Source: CAZJYC01 sp964550165 (GTDB lineage Bacteria; Acidobacteriota; Aminicenantia; Aminicenantales; Aminicenantaceae). Taken from it: a stretch of 64,000 nucleotides of DNA. Position 1 is the stretch's first letter. Each line of letters begins with the position of its first letter. Below are positions 7,670-15,294 of this stretch, in pieces. Under the pieces are notes generated by a model. The model ran no database searches, was not told the origin of the DNA, and was given only the letters and a program-made list of their open reading frames with translations. Position numbers and translations under genes: made by a program. The stretch lies in the NCBI GenBank assembly GCA_964550165.1, contig CAZJYC010000004.1, positions 1 to 64,000 of the forward strand. Direction: 5' to 3'.

Positions 7670-9592
7670 ATGGCTAAAACAATAGGCATAGACCTTGGAA
7701 CGACAAACTCAGTCGTAGCAGTGGTTGAAGGTGATCAGCCTGTCATCATTGCCAACGAAGAAGGTGGAAGAACAACTCCTTCAGTCGTGGCTTTTAACGA
7801 AAAAGGCGAGAGGCTGGTGGGTCAGGTTGCCAAAAGGCAGCGGATCACCAACCCTGAAAACACCGTCTATTCCATAAAACGATTTATGGGTCGCCGCCAC
7901 CACGAAGTCGGCCAGGAAATCAAGCAAGTTCCGTTTAAAGTCGGCAAAGCACCGAACGGAGACGTAAGGATTGAAGTCTTGGGTAAGAAATTCTCCCCTC
8001 CGGAGATCTCTGCCCTTATCCTTCAGAAACTGAAAAAAGCGGCCGAGGATTATCTTGGAGAGAAAATCGAAAAAGCGGTGATCACGGTTCCGGCCTATTT
8101 TAACGATAGCCAGCGCAAGGCAACTAAGGATGCTGGCGTCATCGCAGGCCTGAAAGTGGAACGGATTATCAACGAGCCCACCGCAGCCGCTCTGGCCTAC
8201 GGAATGGATAAGAAAAAAGATGAAGTGATCGCTGTCTATGACTTTGGAGGAGGAACTTTCGATATTTCAATTCTGGAAGTTGGAGAAGGCGTAGTTGAGG
8301 TTAAAGCCACCAACGGCGATACCCACCTGGGCGGCGACGACATCGACCAGCATGTCCAGGACTGGCTGGTGGCAGAATTCAAGAAAGAATCGGGAATTGA
8401 CCTTTCCAAGGATAAAATGGCTCTCCAGAGGCTTAAAGAAGCGGCTGAAAAAGCAAAAATGGAGCTTTCGACAACCATGGAAACGGAGATCAACCTCCCC
8501 TTTATCACCGCTGATGCCTCAGGCCCAAAGCACCTTTTGATGAAGCTGACCAGGTCCAAACTGGAACAGCTCATGGACGACATTATTCAAAGGAGTGTCG
8601 GGCCCTGCAAACAGGCTCTGGCTGATGCAGGCTTAAATCCTGAGAATATAGACGAAGTTATTCTGGTTGGAGGTTCGACCCGAATTCCAAAGGTCCAACA
8701 GCTCGTCAAAGACCTTTTCGGAAAAGAGCCCTGCAAAGGCGTTAATCCTGATGAAGTGGTGGCGGCAGGAGCTGCGATTCAGGGTGCTGTTCTGAGCGGA
8801 GAGGTCAAGGACATTCTCCTTCTGGATGTGACTCCGTTGACCCTTGGCATTGAAACCCTTGGCGGTGTCTTCACCAGGATGATTGCTCGCAACACGACCA
8901 TACCAACCAAGAAAACAGAAATTTTCTCCACAGCTGCGGATAACCAGCCGAGTGTGGAAATTCACGTGCTTCAAGGTGAAAGGGAAATGGCTGCGTATAA
9001 CAGGACATTGGGCAGATTTCACCTCGATGGCATTCCGCCTGCACCCCGTGGCATTCCCAAAATCGAAGTGACTTTTGACATCGACGCAAACGGAATTCTT
9101 CATGTCTCGGCCAAAGATATAGGCACAGGCAAACAGCAGGCCATCACCATAACCGGCCACAGCGGGCTTGACGAGAAAGAGATCGAAAGAATGGTCAAGG
9201 AAGCCGAAGCTCATTCTGATGAGGACAAGAAGAGGAGAGAAGTCATCGATACTAAAAACCAGGCCGACCAGATGGTCTACAGCCTCGAGAAACTGTTAAG
9301 GGAGAACAAAGACAGGATTCCTGAGCAAGAAGCAAGCCAAGTCCAGGCAGAGATCGAGAACACCAAAAAGGCCATTGAAAGCGAAGACCTTGAGCGGATA
9401 AAGTCAGCGGTGGATGCACTTTCCAGAGCTTCCCATAAACTAACAGAAATGATGTACCAGCAGGCCGGCCAGCAGCAAGCGCAACAGAGTTCTGCCCAAA
9501 GCCAAACAGAAGGCAAGCAGGCCTCATCCGATGCCTCTTCCGAAGAAGAAGTTATCGATGCTGAAGTTGTCGATGAGGACAAACAGAGCTAA
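7670..9592 (+). CDS. dnaK: Chaperone DnaK (Hsp70), full length
   Basis: Hsp70 of 640 residues with all domains: N-terminal ATPase (IGIDLGTTNSVVAV, YDFGGGTFDISI, VGGSTRIPKVQ), interdomain linker LLLDVTPLTLG, beta-sandwich substrate domain, helical lid, and a Gln/Ser-rich tail ending EEEVIDAEVVDEDKQS as in proteobacterial DnaK. It is the first gene of the HspR-controlled operon and works with the DnaJ encoded 66 bases downstream. A second, shorter DnaK is encoded at 43.4 kb; GrpE occurs only in that other operon, so it may serve both. Confidence 0.99.
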   Translation: MAKTIGIDLGTTNSVVAVVEGDQPVIIANEEGGRTTPSVVAFNEKGERLVGQVAKRQRITNPENTVYSIKRFMGRRHHEVGQEIKQVPFKVGKAPNGDVRIEVLGKKFSPPEISALILQKLKKAAEDYLGEKIEKAVITVPAYFNDSQRKATKDAGVIAGLKVERIINEPTAAALAYGMDKKKDEVIAVYDFGGGTFDISILEVGEGVVEVKATNGDTHLGGDDIDQHVQDWLVAEFKKESGIDLSKDKMALQRLKEAAEKAKMELSTTMETEINLPFITADASGPKHLLMKLTRSKLEQLMDDIIQRSVGPCKQALADAGLNPENIDEVILVGGSTRIPKVQQLVKDLFGKEPCKGVNPDEVVAAGAAIQGAVLSGEVKDILLLDVTPLTLGIETLGGVFTRMIARNTTIPTKKTEIFSTAADNQPSVEIHVLQGEREMAAYNRTLGRFHLDGIPPAPRGIPKIEVTFDIDANGILHVSAKDIGTGKQQAITITGHSGLDEKEIERMVKEAEAHSDEDKKRREVIDTKNQADQMVYSLEKLLRENKDRIPEQEASQVQAEIENTKKAIESEDLERIKSAVDALSRASHKLTEMMYQQAGQQQAQQSSAQSQTEGKQASSDASSEEEVIDAEVVDEDKQS

Positions 9593-9658
9593 TCCTTGCT
9601 GACCGCTGGATAGAGACTGAGGCCTTTATTGTTATCTGAGAAAAGATAAGGCTCAGGA

Positions 9659-10765
9659 ATGAATAAAGATTATTATCAAATTTTAGGAGTTGACCGCAGG
9701 GCCAATCTGGCGGAAATAAAAAAGGCTTATCGAAAGCTCGCCCGGAAATACCATCCAGACCTGAACCCAGGAGACAAATCGACTGAAGCCAAGTTCAAAG
9801 AAATCCAGGAAGCTTACTCCGTCTTGAGCGATCCTAAGAAAAAAAGTCAGTACGACCAGTTTGGCATTTTCGGAGAAACGCCTCCAGGAGGAGGCCCATA
9901 CCAGACATACTCCTCAGGATTTGAGAGCTTTGATTTTTCTGACCTTGGAACCTCTTCGTTCAAAGATGTTTTTGAAAATCTCTTTGGAGCAGGTCGCCAG
10001 CGGACTCAGCAAAGAGCAGAAAGAGGCGAAGATCTTCTCTATACGATGAGAATGGGTTTCCTGGACGCAATCAACGGCCTGAAGACGAGAATTCAATTGA
10101 CCCGGACGGTGGCCTGTCCCACCTGCGAGGGAACTGGCTATATCCAGAAAGGCGGGGAGCGCAGCTGCCCAGCATGCAGAGGGAGTGGCCGCACAAGCGC
10201 ACAAAGAGGCTTTATGAAGTTTTCCTCAACATGCCCTTATTGCGGGGGGACAGGTGTTCTTCCCGGACAGCAATGCTCAGCTTGCTATGGGCGGGGTTCA
10301 GTTCAAAAGATTGAGCTGATCAGTGTCAGGATTCCGGGTGGAGTGAACACAGGCTCGAAAGTGCGTATTCCTGGCAAAGGGAATGCAGGAAGGAATGGAG
10401 GCCCTCCCGGTGACCTGTTCATCACGGTCGAGGTTGACTCCCATCCTCTCTTCAAAAGAGAGGGCTCGCACATTTATGTCAAAGTTCCCATAACCGTGCC
10501 TGAAGCCACTCTTGGAGCAAAGATTGAGGTCCCTACGCTGTACGGCAGAGCGACCATAAAGGTTCCTCCTGGCACAAAATCCGGTCAAAAATTCAGGCTC
10601 AGGGATAAAGGAGCGCCTCTGCCAGGAAGAAGGTCCCGGGGTGACCAATTTGTGGAAGTGACGATTGTGCCACCTCCGTCGAACGACGAAAGAATTCGAG
10701 AACTGATGAGAGAACTGGAGAAGGTCGCAAGCCAGAATCCAAGGGAAAAAATGGGGATTCATTAA
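9659..10765 (+). CDS. dnaJ: Co-chaperone DnaJ (Hsp40)
   Basis: DnaJ of 368 residues. The J domain (1-70) carries YHPDLNPG with the HPD motif that stimulates Hsp70 ATPase. A Gly/Phe-rich segment follows, then four zinc-finger repeats (CPTCEGTG, CPACRGSG, CPYCGGTG, CSACYGRG) and the C-terminal peptide-binding domains. It lies between dnaK and hspR; its stop is one base before the hspR ATG, indicating cotranscription. The 66-base gap after dnaK holds no visible hairpin-T terminator. Confidence 0.98.
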   Translation: MNKDYYQILGVDRRANLAEIKKAYRKLARKYHPDLNPGDKSTEAKFKEIQEAYSVLSDPKKKSQYDQFGIFGETPPGGGPYQTYSSGFESFDFSDLGTSSFKDVFENLFGAGRQRTQQRAERGEDLLYTMRMGFLDAINGLKTRIQLTRTVACPTCEGTGYIQKGGERSCPACRGSGRTSAQRGFMKFSSTCPYCGGTGVLPGQQCSACYGRGSVQKIELISVRIPGGVNTGSKVRIPGKGNAGRNGGPPGDLFITVEVDSHPLFKREGSHIYVKVPITVPEATLGAKIEVPTLYGRATIKVPPGTKSGQKFRLRDKGAPLPGRRSRGDQFVEVTIVPPPSNDERIRELMRELEKVASQNPREKMGIH

Positions 10766-10766
10766 C

Positions 10767-11195
10767 ATGAGAATCAACAAAAAAATGAAAGACAACAAAG
10801 ACAGAGAACCAAAAACGTATTATCATATAAGCAGCGTTTCAAGGATGTTCAATGTCCATCCCCAGACCCTCAGACTGTATGAGAGGGAAGGGCTCTTAAA
10901 GCCCTCACGAAGCGAAGGAAACACTCGACTCTACACCGAGGATGACATAAAACAACTCAGAATCATACTGAACCTGACGCGCGACCTGGGAATCAATCTG
11001 GCTGGTGTGGAGGCCATCCTGAACATGAGACAGAGGATGGAACAAATTGAAGCGGAGGTGAACATGCTTCTGGAGTATGTAAAGAAAGAGTTCTTTGAAG
11101 GCAGGGAAGACGAATTTGAAATCAAAAGAGAGGATCTGGTTCACATAAGACCAACAAAAATAATAAAAATAAAGAAAGAGAGTAGCGAAGAATGA
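10767..11195 (+). CDS. hspR: HspR-like MerR family repressor
   Basis: A 142-residue MerR-family regulator. The N-terminal winged helix contains YHISSVSRMFNVHPQTLRLY and EREGLLKPSRSEGNTRLY, the typical MerR/HspR recognition region, followed by a helical dimerisation segment (about 85-115). Family members of this type in a dnaK operon are HspR, which bind HAIR operators together with DnaK. A HAIR-like site lies upstream of dnaK in this window. The start is one base after the dnaJ stop, and its end overlaps the sigma-factor ATG (ATGA). The C-terminal tail is charged. Confidence 0.9.
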   Translation: MRINKKMKDNKDREPKTYYHISSVSRMFNVHPQTLRLYEREGLLKPSRSEGNTRLYTEDDIKQLRIILNLTRDLGINLAGVEAILNMRQRMEQIEAEVNMLLEYVKKEFFEGREDEFEIKREDLVHIRPTKIIKIKKESSEE

Positions 11196-12040
11196 AGGAT
11201 GACTATAGGGATTACTTCGATTCGAAAACCTTAAGAGCCTATCTCAATCAGATCTCCAAGTTTCCACCGCTTTGCCAGATTGAGGAAAAAAAGCTGGGAG
11301 AGCTTATCCAGAAGGGCGATAAAAAAGCACTCAGGGCATTGATTGAAGCCAATCTAAAGTTCGTTGTTTCCTATGTCAAGAGGTACAGGGGCATGGGGTT
11401 GAGCATGTTCGACTTGATCAACGAGGGCAATCTGGGGCTCATCGAGGCTGCCAAGCGATTTGATCCGCGGCGGAACGTCAAATTTATATCCTATGCTGTC
11501 TGGTGGATAAGGCAGGCCATCATCCATGCGCTCAGCCGGTATTCACGTACCTATTTTATTCCCCAGAAACTCTCTGACAAGATATCCGATATGAAGAAAA
11601 AGGCCGCTGAGCTGAAAGCAGAATTAGGGAGAAGCCCGACGAGGGAGGAGATCGCCCAAAGAATGGGCGTTGCCGCTGAAGATATCGAAGACCTGGAGAT
11701 GTTGGATGGCAAGGATGTTTCTCTCAGCGACAAATATTTTGATGAAGATAGGGAGGTCGGCGACAGGATTAGAGACGACCTTTCTCCTTCTGTCGAATAC
11801 CAGATTGTTAAGAATTCTATAAAGCAGCAGATTCGGGAGATCTTGAGGGAACTGGATGAAAAAGAAGCACTTGTGTTAAGATTAAGATTCGGATTGGATG
11901 ATGACACGCCACGAACTCTTCAAGAGATTGGAGATGAGCTCAAATTGACCAGAGAAAGGATCAGGCAGATTGAGAAAAAAGCCATGAGAAAACTATCCCG
12001 CTCGAACAAACTTCAACAGCTGAGAGGGTATCTCAACTGA
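11192..12040 (+). CDS. RpoD/RpoH-type sigma-70 factor in the heat-shock operon
   Basis: A 282-residue primary-like sigma factor with regions 1.2 to 4 but no region 1.1. Region 2 shows ALIEANLKFVVSYVKRY, GLSMFDLINEGNLGLIEAA and FISYAVWWIRQAI; region 4 shows LRFGLDDDTPRTLQEIGDEL and TRERIRQIEKKAMRKL. Its ATG overlaps the hspR stop, and its own TGA overlaps the next ATG (TGATG), so it is translationally coupled in the operon. Position suggests an alternative sigma for stress genes, but its -10 and -35 reading regions look close to those of housekeeping sigma, so promoter specificity is unresolved. Confidence 0.92.
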   Translation: MKDDYRDYFDSKTLRAYLNQISKFPPLCQIEEKKLGELIQKGDKKALRALIEANLKFVVSYVKRYRGMGLSMFDLINEGNLGLIEAAKRFDPRRNVKFISYAVWWIRQAIIHALSRYSRTYFIPQKLSDKISDMKKKAAELKAELGRSPTREEIAQRMGVAAEDIEDLEMLDGKDVSLSDKYFDEDREVGDRIRDDLSPSVEYQIVKNSIKQQIREILRELDEKEALVLRLRFGLDDDTPRTLQEIGDELKLTRERIRQIEKKAMRKLSRSNKLQQLRGYLN

Positions 12041-12783
12041 TGACGGAAAATTTATGTCCTGAATGCCAGGGAACAGGCTGGATTCTTAAGGAATCCAAGT
12101 CCGGAACTGTGGCCAAGCGCTGCAAATGCATCGAAGAGCAGAAGACTCAGATGCTTCTCGAGCGGGCGAACATTCCGAGAAGATATAGGGATTGTACATT
12201 CAAGAACTTCGAAATTCATAACGACTCCCACCAGGATGCCATAAAGATAGCCAAAAAATTTGTCAAAAACTATCCAGTTCAGGATATTGGGCTCCTTTTC
12301 CTTGGACCGTGTGGAGTGGGGAAGACCCATCTGGCTGTGGCCATCATTCAGGAATTAATCGAGAAGAAAGGCGCGCAATGTTATTTCTGCGATTTCAGGG
12401 AATTGATAAGAAATATCCAGAGCAGCTATACGCCCGATTCTACATTGACAGAATCAAACATTCTGGAACCTATCTTTGAGAGTGATGTGCTGGTGCTCGA
12501 TGAACTGGGAGCCAAAAGAACAACAGCCTGGGTTGAGGAGACAGTTTTCTACATCATCAACAACCGCTACAACAACAAAAAGCTGACCATCTTTACCTCA
12601 AATTATCTCGATACTGAGGAGGAAGAGGACACCAGGGATCCCTATTTTAAAAAGGGTGGGGAGACTCTGGTCGACAGAATTGGAGTTCGCTTAAGGTCGA
12701 GGCTCTATGAGATGTGCAAGATTGTTGAGATGTGGGGAAAGGACTACCGCAAGGAAATCAAACAGGCTGGCTATCGGTTCTGA
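12040..12783 (+). CDS. DnaC/IstB-like AAA+ ATPase with N-terminal zinc motif
   Basis: A 247-residue AAA+ protein of the DnaC/DnaI helicase-loader type. The N-terminus has CPECQGTGW plus KRCKC, a probable zinc-binding site, then Walker A GPCGVGKTHLA, Walker B DVLVLDELGA and sensor IFTSNY. Helicase loaders deliver DnaB to origins; similar ATPases also serve transposases (IstB), but no transposase is nearby. Its ATG overlaps the sigma stop, making it the fifth gene of the heat-shock operon. An alternative is a stress-linked ATPase of unknown client. Confidence 0.85.
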   Translation: MTENLCPECQGTGWILKESKSGTVAKRCKCIEEQKTQMLLERANIPRRYRDCTFKNFEIHNDSHQDAIKIAKKFVKNYPVQDIGLLFLGPCGVGKTHLAVAIIQELIEKKGAQCYFCDFRELIRNIQSSYTPDSTLTESNILEPIFESDVLVLDELGAKRTTAWVEETVFYIINNRYNNKKLTIFTSNYLDTEEEEDTRDPYFKKGGETLVDRIGVRLRSRLYEMCKIVEMWGKDYRKEIKQAGYRF

Positions 12784-12832
12784 TCCGAAACTCAGCTTGC
12801 GAACTATCCCAAAAAAGGCGCTGACGAATCCA

Positions 12833-12861
12833 TTGATATTCTTCTATAATTCTGCTAAATT
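12833..12861 (+). promoter_or_regulatory. Promoter for intron-containing tRNA-Asn
   Basis: TTGATA (12833-12838), 17-base spacer, TAAATT (12856-12861). Predicted transcription start near 12868, six bases before the tRNA 5' end, which is a normal arrangement for a stable RNA. Confidence 0.65.
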
Positions 12862-12908
12862 ATGGACGATCGCTCCTCGGTAGCTCAATCGGCAGAGCGG
12901 GTGGCTGT

Positions 12909-13258
12909 AAAGAGGAGTAACGGATGAGTGACAACCGCACTTACCGAGACAGATTTGATAAGTGCATTTTGCTTTGTGCAAATTGTCACCGTGAAGTTCA
13001 CTCCGGATTGCAGCTTCCACGAGAAATCGTGGTTGAAAAATCGGGTGAATTCAGGGAAGCCTTCGCTCCGTTCTCCGCGGAGAAAGGTAATCCTGAGCCA
13101 AACCCTGCCGTTTTCCAAAATGGCAGGGGAGGTGCAGAGACTAGAGCTAAAGCTCGTACCCTGACCGGGGTTCAGGGGAAGCGCCCGACACCCCAACTTC
13201 AATCATCTGGAGAGGGTGAAGAGATAGTCCAAGCCCAGAAGAAATTCTGGGGGTCTTG
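12909..13258 (+). ncRNA. Group I self-splicing intron (IC3-like), 350 nt
   Basis: Conserved core elements appear in order: P (GAATTCAGGGAA, 13047-13058), Q (TAATCCTGAGCCA, 13088-13100), R (GGTGCAGAGACTAGA, 13131-13145) and S (GAAGAGATAGTCC, 13218-13230). The internal guide GCAGCT (13010-13015) pairs fully with 5' exon GGCUGU, including the required U-G at the splice site. P2 is CCACGA-GAAA-TCGTGG (13017-13032) with a GNRA loop, and a long P6 hairpin spans 13103-13128. P10 can form between GG(A)TT ahead of the guide and exon AACC with one bulge. The core resembles the IC3 introns of cyanobacterial tRNA-Leu. Splicing activity is inferred. Confidence 0.95.
12924..13009 (+). pseudogene. HNH homing endonuclease relic in the intron P1 loop
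   Basis: An ATG with a good GAGGAG ribosome site (12912-12917) opens a frame whose first 28 codons contain DKCILLCANCHREVHSG. That is the C-terminal half of an HNH nuclease site, with the zinc Cys pair and final His. The first part of the motif, carrying the catalytic His, is missing. The homologous stretch ends exactly where the guide sequence begins (13010), and beyond it the frame merely reads intron core to 13268. It therefore looks like a decayed endonuclease gene inserted in the P1 loop, and not a working enzyme. Confidence 0.8.
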
Positions 13259-13606
13259 TAACCACTAGGTTGCAGGTTCGAGTCCTGCCCGAGGAGCCAT
13301 TTTGAACGATTCTTCAAACACATTGGGGCGGGGTTTTGCTCGTCTGCTTCGCGCTTTCTCTTTCAATTCCAATTCACATCATCTGGGCTATCCATTCCAG
13401 CATGGCTAAAATTGGATGCCCTAGTTCTATGAAGTCCACTAGAATCTTTTTGAAAAGTACCATATAGTTGATTCCGACAGGCGAATTTATTCTCTTTTCA
13501 AGATAGCCCTGGGAAATTTTATTGAGGCCATAGAACAAAGAGCAAGCTCCCTGATTATGTGCGATGAATCATGGAATTGAGGATGCTTACTTCTCATCAA
13601 GAGAAA

Positions 13607-13635
13607 TTGACCATAATTTCTTTCAGATTTATAAT
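13607..13635 (+). promoter_or_regulatory. Promoter of the secreted protein gene at 13650
   Basis: TTGACC (13607-13612), 17-base spacer, perfect TATAAT (13630-13635). Start predicted near 13642, eight bases ahead of the ATG. The rest of the 350-base gap after tRNA-Asn holds no gene or strong hairpin that I can see. Confidence 0.75.
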
Positions 13636-13649
13636 TATAGCAGACTTGA

Positions 13650-14177
13650 ATGAAGATAAATATGAAGAATTTGATCGCAGCCCAAAAAAAGAAAATTCCT
13701 GCTTTCATAAAAAAACTTATGATTTTTCCAGTCTTTTTATTTTCGTTGCTCTTAACAGCGGAAGCGGGGAATTACGCAAAAAAAATTCTTCCCTCTACTC
13801 CACAACCTCCATGGGTTGAAAATCCTGAAAGAGCTTTGTTCGAACCGGATGGGGAACTTGCAGAGATATACTATGCCTCGCACATAGATCTCGAATTAAG
13901 TGATTATGCTGAAAAGTTAAAGATCACAACCAAAGAGTTATGGGAGGATAGACGTTTTGGAACAAGAACTTATGCTGTCTTCGTGAAGGAAAATAAAGAT
14001 GACGCGTGGAAATACATAGGGATGAGTCAGATTGGAGAAGCAGGTTGTTTCAATTTAGGCCAAAAAGTAAAACATGTAAGATTAATGTACATAAATCCAT
14101 ACGATCATTTATTAGTTCCAGGGCTGTTAAAAAAGGTAATGGGTGTGGATTCTATTGAGGGACTGGATTTGGATTAG
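13650..14177 (+). CDS. Secreted protein of unknown function
   Basis: A 175-residue protein I do not recognise. The N-terminus is positively charged (MKINMKNLIAAQKKK) followed by a hydrophobic segment and AEAG, a plausible Sec signal peptide cleaved near residue 39. The mature part contains PQPPWVENPERALFEPDGE and a mixed charged region with a single Cys. A second in-frame ATG at 13662 is possible. It has its own strong promoter with almost no leader. The 209 bases after it contain no gene. Confidence 0.6.
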   Translation: MKINMKNLIAAQKKKIPAFIKKLMIFPVFLFSLLLTAEAGNYAKKILPSTPQPPWVENPERALFEPDGELAEIYYASHIDLELSDYAEKLKITTKELWEDRRFGTRTYAVFVKENKDDAWKYIGMSQIGEAGCFNLGQKVKHVRLMYINPYDHLLVPGLLKKVMGVDSIEGLDLD

Positions 14178-14386
14178 AGATCAGTTTTGTTCCTGCCAGG
14201 ACGTTTCTTCTCGACTTCGACATTTTTCACGCCCAGCGTTTCCCTTTATTCCGCCACAGAGACGTGGAAATAAGGGATCTGGACTATACTGTTTCTCTTA
14301 ACGAATGGATTTCTTTTAAAGATAGAGATGAACTCTCGTCATGCGGGGGATTATTGACAAAAGATCTGTAGTTGATTGGAGCGTAT

Positions 14387-14881
14387 TTAATCTGTGCGGC
14401 CGATATATTGCTTTGAAGCTCTGAGCAAATATTTTACGCCCTTATAATCGACAATCCTGACAACGACATCGACATAGACCCCAGGACCCCATTTCGGGCC
14501 TTCTCGGCCAATTTTCTCCAGTTGGTGCTGATGATTGGGATCTTTGGGTCTTTCCTCGTCGGAAAACTTCGTCTCCCAAATCGGATCCCAGACATCTTGA
14601 ACATTGATAACCCACAATCGATTTGCATCGACTGAAGGGGGAAAAGGTGACAAATCTGCCGCGGTAACCCAGATTAGGGCAATAAGCGGTTTTCCGTTTG
14701 GTGGAGACACAGGCATAAAATCACGCCAGAGAAAAGTCTCCAGTGTAAACTTCCGTCCATAAATCTCGACCTGTTCTGGCGCGGAGAGGAGCTCCTGTAA
14801 GGTAGGTGTTGTGGGCGTAAAGAGCCCTTCACATCCAGAAATCAAAAGCAGAACTGAAATTAATACAAATCTCTTTAACAA
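14387..14881 (-). CDS. Lipoprotein of unknown function
   Basis: A 164-residue protein with a textbook lipobox, VLLLISGC, at residues 10-17, so it is probably anchored to a membrane by a lipidated Cys. After a Thr/Pro-rich linker (TPTTPTLQ) comes a domain with YGRKFTLETFLWRDFMP, suggesting a small beta-rich fold. The middle has a charged, Pro-rich stretch (SDEERPKDPNHQHQ). No family recognised. It is alone on its strand. The 413 bases between it and the next gene are AT-rich and hold a promoter for the next gene. Confidence 0.65.
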   Translation of the reverse strand: MLKRFVLISVLLLISGCEGLFTPTTPTLQELLSAPEQVEIYGRKFTLETFLWRDFMPVSPPNGKPLIALIWVTAADLSPFPPSVDANRLWVINVQDVWDPIWETKFSDEERPKDPNHQHQLEKIGREGPKWGPGVYVDVVVRIVDYKGVKYLLRASKQYIGRTD

Positions 14882-15203
14882 TTCTTATAGTTCCTGTTCT
14901 TAATAATAATAGAATATTTTTAGGTTGTCAAATATCACCAACAGATGTTATCAACATTATGTGAGAAAGACATATTCTGATTAATGAATGAGTTAATTCT
15001 TTTTAAAAATTAGATAGTATAGAGCCATATACATTTCCAAGATTCAAGCGAATCTTTGAATTTGATTAAAGAATTCAATTTTTTATGGAATCTGCTTCAA
15101 AAAATTCATCATTCTTTAGCTTCAGGAGGGGACAAAAATCACCCTGAAAATCACCCCTCACGGCGATTTACATTCTCAGCCTCTCCTGCGATCATTAAAT
15201 TGC

Positions 15204-15231
15204 TTGAAAAATAGAGCAAAAGCTCTATACT
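15204..15231 (+). promoter_or_regulatory. Promoter of the barrel protein gene at 15295
   Basis: TTGAAA (15204-15209), 16-base spacer, TATACT (15226-15231), giving a leader of about 57 bases with a GGAGG ribosome site ahead of the ATG at 15295. An AGAGC/GCTCT mini-hairpin lies within the spacer. Confidence 0.6.
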
Positions 15232-15294
15232 GATACTTTTTATAGATTGGATTATGAAAAGATTCGCAAAATAAAACAAAATGGAGGAATTGAA

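Larger units (their letters stand above)
12874..13299 (+). tRNA. tRNA-Asn(GUU), interrupted by a group I intron
   Basis: Exons 12874-12908 and 13259-13299 join into a perfect 76-nt class I tRNA with encoded CCA. Acceptor TCCTCGG/CCGAGGA, D stem GCTC/GAGC, anticodon stem GGTGG/CCACT and T stem GCAGG/CCTGC all pair. The joined anticodon loop is CTGTTAA, giving anticodon GUU (Asn). The splice falls between anticodon bases U35 and U36. The join is unique: the 5' exon ends in U and the intron ends in G, as group I chemistry demands. tRNA-Tyr (GUA) was considered from the unspliced loop and rejected because Tyr tRNAs have a long variable arm. Confidence 0.95.

Noticed and set aside
12924..13268. 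114-residue frame inside the intron as a functional HNH protein
   Set aside because: Only the first 28 codons resemble HNH; the rest translates ribozyme core elements, and the catalytic first half of the motif is absent.
12874..13299. tRNA-Tyr(GUA) reading of the unspliced anticodon loop
   Set aside because: The loop CTGTAA read without splicing suggests GUA, but the tRNA has a five-base variable region while bacterial Tyr tRNAs have a long arm, and removal of the intron gives a perfect Asn tRNA.
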